The notes below the pieces were generated by a model. It was not told the origin of the DNA, searched no databases, and was given only the letters and a program-made list of their open reading frames with translations. This document shows, piece after piece, positions 60,212 through 64,000 of a DNA stretch of 64,000 bases. The stretch comes from Oscillospiraceae bacterium MB08-C2-2 (GTDB lineage: Bacteria > Bacillota > Clostridia > Oscillospirales > Ruminococcaceae). How positions within the stretch are numbered: position 1 is the stretch's first letter; each line of letters begins with the position of its first letter. The stretch lies in the NCBI GenBank assembly GCA_035621215.1, contig CP141729.1, positions 456,944-520,943 of the forward strand, read 5' to 3'. Made by a program: the position numbers and the translations under genes.

Positions 60212-60934
60212 ATGGAAAATATCATATCTGTGAAAGGGCTGAAAAAATCCTACGGAAACAAAATCGCTGTGGACGGCATCACCTTTACCGTGGAAAAAGG
60301 GAGCATTTTCGGGCTGCTTGGGCATAATGGGGCGGGGAAATCCACAACCATTGAATGTATTTTGGGGACAAGGCTCTTTGAAGAGGGAGAGATACGCGTG
60401 CTTTCCCAAAATCCCCTGACCAATCGCAAGCAGCTGTTTCAAAGGGTGGGTGTTCAGTTTCAGAACGCTGCCTATCAGTATAAAATCAAAGTGCGGGAAA
60501 TTTGCGAGATCAATCATTCACTATACAAAAATTCAGCCGACTGGAGAGTCATGCTGGCAGAATTTGGGCTTGCGGACAAAATGAATTCTTTTGTTTCGGA
60601 TTTATCCGGTGGCGAGCAGCAAAAGCTTTATATAATCCTTGCGGTTATGCACAATCCCGCGCTTGTATTTTTTGATGAGCTGACCACCGGGCTGGATCCC
60701 AAGGCCCGGCGTACTGTGTGGAAGTATATCCACGGTCTAAAAGCCAAGGGTACAACCATTTTTCTCACCTCTCACTACATGGATGAGGTGGAAAATCTGT
60801 GCGACAAGGTTGTAATTTTAAAACAGGGCAGAATTTTGATGAGCGGAACTGTGAACCAAGTGCTTGCCCAGAGCGGCAAATCCAACATGGATGAAGCATT
60901 CTTATACTTTGCAGAGGAGGAAGAAGCCATATGA
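60212..60934 (+). CDS. ABC-2 type exporter ATP-binding protein
   Basis: A 240-residue ATPase of the drug/antibiotic-exporter type. Walker A is GHNGAGKST, the signature LSGGEQQKLYIILAV and Walker B LVFFDELTTGLDP, with the switch His in TSHYMDE. AGAGGAGGG precedes the ATG. It overlaps the permease gene by four bases. The upstream MerR regulator suggests drug-inducible control, as with other MerR-ABC pairs. Confidence 0.92.
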   Translation: MENIISVKGLKKSYGNKIAVDGITFTVEKGSIFGLLGHNGAGKSTTIECILGTRLFEEGEIRVLSQNPLTNRKQLFQRVGVQFQNAAYQYKIKVREICEINHSLYKNSADWRVMLAEFGLADKMNSFVSDLSGGEQQKLYIILAVMHNPALVFFDELTTGLDPKARRTVWKYIHGLKAKGTTIFLTSHYMDEVENLCDKVVILKQGRILMSGTVNQVLAQSGKSNMDEAFLYFAEEEEAI

Positions 60935-61674
60935 AAACCTTATGGTTGATGTATAAAACGGAGGCAAAACTCTCAATCAGAGAATTTTCATCGGTGCTTT
61001 TTGGTGTGCTGGTTCCCGCCGGGCTGATTATACTGCTGGGGGTTCTGTATGGCGATGGGACTCTGGCCGGCGCACAAGCGGTGCGGCAAATTGATGTCAG
61101 CTTTGGCGCTGTGTGCACGCTGGGCATCTCTTCCGCCGGTCTGATGGGGATACCAATCACTCTTTCCGATTACCGCTGGAGAAAGATTTTGAAGAGATAC
61201 AAAGTCACCCCAATCAGCCCCATAACCTTGCTTTTATCCCATGTGTTTTTTTGCTTTAGCCTCTCCATTGTATCAACAGTTCTGGTATATATTCTGTCGG
61301 CAGCACTGTTTGGGTTTGCATTCAAAGGCTCTTTGGCTGCCTTTATCGGGGTGTATTTATTGGTTATGATTTCCATTCATGCCATTGGCATGGTTGTGGC
61401 AAGCCTTTCGCCCAATGCGCAGATGGCCGGTGTGCTTGCAAGTGTGATCTATTTCCCCATGATTTTCTTATCCGGTGCAACCATACCCTATGAGATTATG
61501 CCAAAGACACTGCAAACTGTAGCCGACTTTATGCCGCTTACACAAGGGATTAAGCTGCTGAAAACAGTTTCTCTGGGTCTGCCGTTGACCGATGCGCTGT
61601 TTAGCTTTGTGGTGATGGTGGTGACAGCAGTTGTGGGAATCGTTGTTTCTGTTCGGTTCTTTCGCTGGGAATAG
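60931..61674 (+). CDS. ABC-2 type exporter permease
   Basis: A 247-residue integral membrane protein with six predicted helices, the ABC-2 architecture. The motif ASVIYFPMIFLSGATIPYEIMPKTLQTVADFMPLTQGIKLLKTVSLG is typical of drug and lantibiotic exporter permeases. It forms the transporter with the preceding ATPase, probably as a dimer of each. AGGAGGAAGAA precedes the ATG. The substrate is unknown. Confidence 0.9.
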   Translation: MKTLWLMYKTEAKLSIREFSSVLFGVLVPAGLIILLGVLYGDGTLAGAQAVRQIDVSFGAVCTLGISSAGLMGIPITLSDYRWRKILKRYKVTPISPITLLLSHVFFCFSLSIVSTVLVYILSAALFGFAFKGSLAAFIGVYLLVMISIHAIGMVVASLSPNAQMAGVLASVIYFPMIFLSGATIPYEIMPKTLQTVADFMPLTQGIKLLKTVSLGLPLTDALFSFVVMVVTAVVGIVVSVRFFRWE

Positions 61675-61686
61675 AAAGAGTTAAAG

Positions 61687-61720
61687 AATAGAGGGCAGTG
61701 GAGAACCACTACCCTCTATT
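61687..61720. terminator. Hairpin between convergent ABC genes
   Basis: AATAGAGGGCAGTGG pairs with CCACTACCCTCTATT (one mismatch) around a four-base loop. T-runs are weak on both strands, but its location between convergent genes indicates a terminator. Confidence 0.65.
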
Positions 61721-61743
61721 AGTATGCGTGGGTGCAGGCTCAT

Positions 61744-62832
61744 TCACCCTTTTTCAGCCAGACCGATAGTTCTGCCGGTGTTTTTATCAAACAATAAAAT
61801 CCTTGCTATGTTAAAGGTAATGGAAAAAGACCCCTTGGCACAGTCCATTTCTGCGGTGCGGCACACCAATTTTTGCCCGGAGAACTCCAGATGCAGATAG
61901 GTCTCCGCTCCCATGAGCTCATGGAGCACCAGCTGGGTCTCAATCCCGTGGGGGTCGCCGTTAATCCAGACATGCTCCGGGCGAATACCCAGGATGACCT
62001 CCCGCCCTAAATATGCGGCATAATCCGCACAGGGCGGGAGTGCCACGGTATTCTCCGCAATTTCTGCACAGTAGGCACCGTCCCGTTGGTGAACCATGGC
62101 AGGGAAGAAATTCATCTGCGGCATGCCGATGAAGCCCGCCACAAACTGATTGGCCGGATGAAGGTATAGATTCTGCGGCGTGTCGATCTGCTGGATGAGG
62201 CCGCCCTTCATGATGACAATCCTATCCGCCATGGTCATGGCCTCGGTTTGGTCGTGGGTCACATAGATAAAGGTGGTTTCTAGCCGTTTGTGAAGCCCCA
62301 TAATTTCGATGCGCATGGAGGCCCGCAGCTTGGCGTCCAGGTTGGAGAGGGGTTCATCCAGCGGGAAAACGGAGGGATTCCGTACCATTGCTCTGCCTAG
62401 CGCCACCCGTTGGCGCTGACCTCCCGACATGGCCTTGGGTTTGCGGCCCAGGTATTCCGTGATCTCCAACTGTTCCGCCACCTCCATGACCCGGCGGTGG
62501 ATTGCATCCTTAGGAGTGCGGCGCACCTTCAACCCATAGGCAATGTTGTCATACACCGTCATGTGGGGGTAGAGGGCGTAGTTCTGGAATACCATGGCAA
62601 TGTCCCGGTCCTTGGGGGATATGTTGTTGACCAGCCGGTCTCCAATGTATAGGTTGCCGCCGGAGATGGATTCCAGACCCGCAATCATGCGGAGCGTAGT
62701 GCTCTTGCCACAGCCCGAGGGGCCGACAAAAACAACAAACTCCTTGTCCGCAATCTCCAGATTGAAATCCTTGACGGCCTGAGCGCCTCCCGGGTAGACT
62801 TTTTGAATACTTTCCAGCTTCAAACAGGCCAT
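61744..62832 (-). CDS. Carbohydrate ABC transporter ATPase, MsmK/UgpC type
   Basis: A 362-residue ATPase of the MalK/UgpC/MsmX group. Walker A is GPSGCGKST, the Q-loop VFQNYALYPHMTV, the signature MSGGQRQRVALGRAM and the switch His in VTHDQTEAMTMADR. A C-terminal TOBE/OB regulatory domain (from about 240, with LGIRPEHVW) follows. Walker B reads SVFPLDEPLSNLD, with Pro where Leu is usual. No permease or binding-protein gene adjoins it, so it may serve several sugar transporters, as MsmX does. AAAGGATGG precedes ATG 62832. Confidence 0.9.
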   Translation of the reverse strand: MACLKLESIQKVYPGGAQAVKDFNLEIADKEFVVFVGPSGCGKSTTLRMIAGLESISGGNLYIGDRLVNNISPKDRDIAMVFQNYALYPHMTVYDNIAYGLKVRRTPKDAIHRRVMEVAEQLEITEYLGRKPKAMSGGQRQRVALGRAMVRNPSVFPLDEPLSNLDAKLRASMRIEIMGLHKRLETTFIYVTHDQTEAMTMADRIVIMKGGLIQQIDTPQNLYLHPANQFVAGFIGMPQMNFFPAMVHQRDGAYCAEIAENTVALPPCADYAAYLGREVILGIRPEHVWINGDPHGIETQLVLHELMGAETYLHLEFSGQKLVCRTAEMDCAKGSFSITFNIARILLFDKNTGRTIGLAEKG

Positions 62833-62928
62833 ATTCAGCCATCCTTTCGGTGTGGTTCTGTAAATTTGAGCGCAAAAAACATAGGGTTCCGGCATGTGCG
62901 TACCCTGAATTCATCTATGCAACATTTT

Positions 62929-63861
62929 TTAATAGGGCAACTTTAGCCTGAACTGCGCCCCGCCGCCCGCAGCATCGTGAACCGACAGATTGCCTTTGTG
63001 GAGCAGTGCGATCTCCTTGGCCACCGACAACCCGATGCCGAAATGCTCCTTGTCGGTGCGGGCACTATCCCCCCGGTAGAACCGGTCAAAGATTCGCTCC
63101 TTGTCTCCATCCGGTACGCCGGGGCCGCTGTCGGTTACGGTGAAGTATACGTTTTTCCGCTGCACATAGGTGCCCAGATGTATCGTGCCGCGGGTGGGGG
63201 TGTATCCCAAGGCGTTGTCCATTAGAATGGTCAGCGCCTGTTCAATGCGCTGTTCATCCACATGGAGTATGGGAAATAGGATTTCCTCCATGTGGATTTC
63301 CAGTCGGATGCTCCGTTGGGCCGCCAGATCCTCGGACCGCTCCGCCATGCCAATGATAACCGTCTCCGGGTTGATCTCCGACAGCTTCATCTGCCAGGAG
63401 CCGCTGTCAACGCTTGCCAGCTTCAGGAGGTCACCGGTGAGCCGGGAAAGGCGCGCGCATTCGGCCTCGATTTTATCTGCATACTCCCGTGCCTCCTCCA
63501 AGGTGCCTTTCTTGATAGCCCCCGCACCAGCGGATATGACAGCCAAGGGGGAGCGCAGCTCATGGGAGGCGGCAGACACAAACTCAGTCTGCTGCTTGCG
63601 GCTCTTTTCCACCGGTTTCAAGGTGTAGCCGATAAAATAATGAGCGAACAGAATGAGCAGCCCAAGCGCAACCAGCAGACAGAGCACCGTGACAATGCGC
63701 ACCCGGAAAAGCTGGATGTTTTCCGGCGCCGTATCTTTCAGGATTAGTGACAACGTCATGTCAACAACTCTGTATCCCGCCAGCAATGGGGATTTAATCT
63801 CTGTGGGCCTTACCGCACAGGTGCTGCAGATTGGCGTAAAAAATTGGAAGATCAAAAACAC
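62929..63861 (-). CDS. Sensor histidine kinase, apparently N-terminally truncated
   Basis: About 310 residues. One membrane helix (about 55-77, VTVLCLLVALGLLILFAHYFIG) precedes the HisKA domain with the phospho-acceptor in SAASHELRSPLAVIS, and the ATPase domain with N box MDNALGYTP, G1 DSGPGVPDGD and G2 GIGLSVAKEI. The usual first membrane helix and extracellular sensor are missing. The frame closes shortly upstream, and no RBS fits GTG 63861 or ATG 63759. No response-regulator gene is adjacent within the window. It may be a pseudogene or a rearranged 5' end. Confidence 0.7.
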   Translation of the reverse strand: MFLIFQFFTPICSTCAVRPTEIKSPLLAGYRVVDMTLSLILKDTAPENIQLFRVRIVTVLCLLVALGLLILFAHYFIGYTLKPVEKSRKQQTEFVSAASHELRSPLAVISAGAGAIKKGTLEEAREYADKIEAECARLSRLTGDLLKLASVDSGSWQMKLSEINPETVIIGMAERSEDLAAQRSIRLEIHMEEILFPILHVDEQRIEQALTILMDNALGYTPTRGTIHLGTYVQRKNVYFTVTDSGPGVPDGDKERIFDRFYRGDSARTDKEHFGIGLSVAKEIALLHKGNLSVHDAAGGGAQFRLKLPY

Positions 63862-64000
63862 GTTTCAGGGAACACCAGGGGTGGGAATCTCTCCAGGCGT
63901 GGCAAGCTACGGAAATACCATTGCCATAAATTCCGCTGATACGATTGCCCTATACAATATGGACAGCGGCTCCCCCACTGGGGAAATCGCCGCAATAGGT
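63758..64000 (+). CDS. Possible partial ORF running off the window
   Basis: From ATG 63758 a plus-strand frame stays open for 81 codons to the window end. It reads beta-strand-like sequence such as VKNWKIKNTFQGTPGVGISP and YGNTIAINSADTIALYNMDS. No RBS is visible and its first bases overlap the kinase gene on the opposite strand. It may be the start of a beta-propeller protein or the foreign side of a rearrangement that truncated the kinase. Confidence 0.3.
   Translation, partial: MSTTLYPASNGDLISVGLTAQVLQIGVKNWKIKNTFQGTPGVGISPGVASYGNTIAINSADTIALYNMDSGSPTGEIAAIG

Overview
The window looks like a stretch of chromosome from an anaerobic, low-to-mid GC Firmicute of class Clostridia, probably the Oscillospirales/Ruminococcaceae group. 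The evidence is the conserved housekeeping order (rnc, radical SAM, smc, ftsY, then rdgB, yhbY, nadD, yqeK, rsfS, leuS), a complete Rnf complex with a Gx-family membrane protein and ApbE, a CD1247-type zinc-ribbon protein after efp, strong AGGAGG ribosome-binding sites and sigma-A promoters. The genus cannot be named from sequence alone. No tRNA, rRNA, CRISPR array, intact transposase or prophage was seen.

Layout. 1-15,990 is plus-strand housekeeping: the end of rnc, a radical SAM enzyme, smc, ftsY, rdgB, yhbY with a long repeat tail, nadD, yqeK, rsfS, leuS, rpsU, yqeG, a TIM-barrel endonuclease IV-like gene, aroQ, an M24 peptidase, efp and a zinc-ribbon protein. 16,062-22,682 is an energy-conservation operon, apbE-Gx-rnfC-rnfDG(fused)-rnfE-rnfA-rnfB. 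22,683-23,466 is a hairpin-rich intergenic block with copies of a short interspersed repeat. 23,467-26,445 holds a DsbA-like protein, a fused MsrA-MsrB and a phosphofructokinase with mixed cofactor signatures. 26,524-31,581 (minus strand) is sulfur amino acid synthesis: cysK, cysE, metA and metY. 31,882-38,301 holds a DeoR regulator, a large membrane-anchored zinc-ribbon protein and a chemoreceptor. 38,409-50,266 is a catabolic island: GntR/AraR-type and IclR regulators, a UPF0303 protein, an FG-GAP-like protein, a complete branched-chain-amino-acid-type ABC transporter, a KDPG/KDPGal aldolase, a 2-keto-3-deoxy sugar-acid kinase and a 2-hydroxyacid dehydrogenase. 50,659-56,187 holds small proteins, a DUF4491 membrane protein, an MntR-like repressor, a second decayed MntR gene and a TroABCD/MntABCD-type metal transporter. 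56,336-64,000 holds a repeat-built secreted protein, a tandem-domain MerR regulator with an ABC-2 exporter, an MsmK/UgpC-type ATPase and an apparently N-terminally truncated histidine kinase.

The most interesting signal is in the sulfur amino acid region. Three very short ORFs missed by size cut-offs look like regulatory leader peptides. One is Met-rich (MNIISRSMMMIML) ahead of metA; it lies behind a consensus promoter and is followed by mutually exclusive hairpins and an intrinsic terminator. The second is Cys-rich (ending RCCCRCLYCC) ahead of cysK; it again lies behind a TTGACA-17-TATAAT promoter, with alternative hairpins around the cysK ribosome-binding site. The third is Cys-rich (containing RCCCSLFC) and ends five bases before the metY ribosome-binding site. 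Neither an S-box nor a T-box is visible. The locus therefore appears to sense Met and Cys by ribosome stalling on leader peptides.

A second regulatory system is equally direct. The 11-bp palindrome GAACT(A/T)AGTTC sits 18-20 bp downstream of the -10 box of two promoters in the catabolic island, one on each side of the IclR gene. It is the obvious candidate for that regulator's operator.
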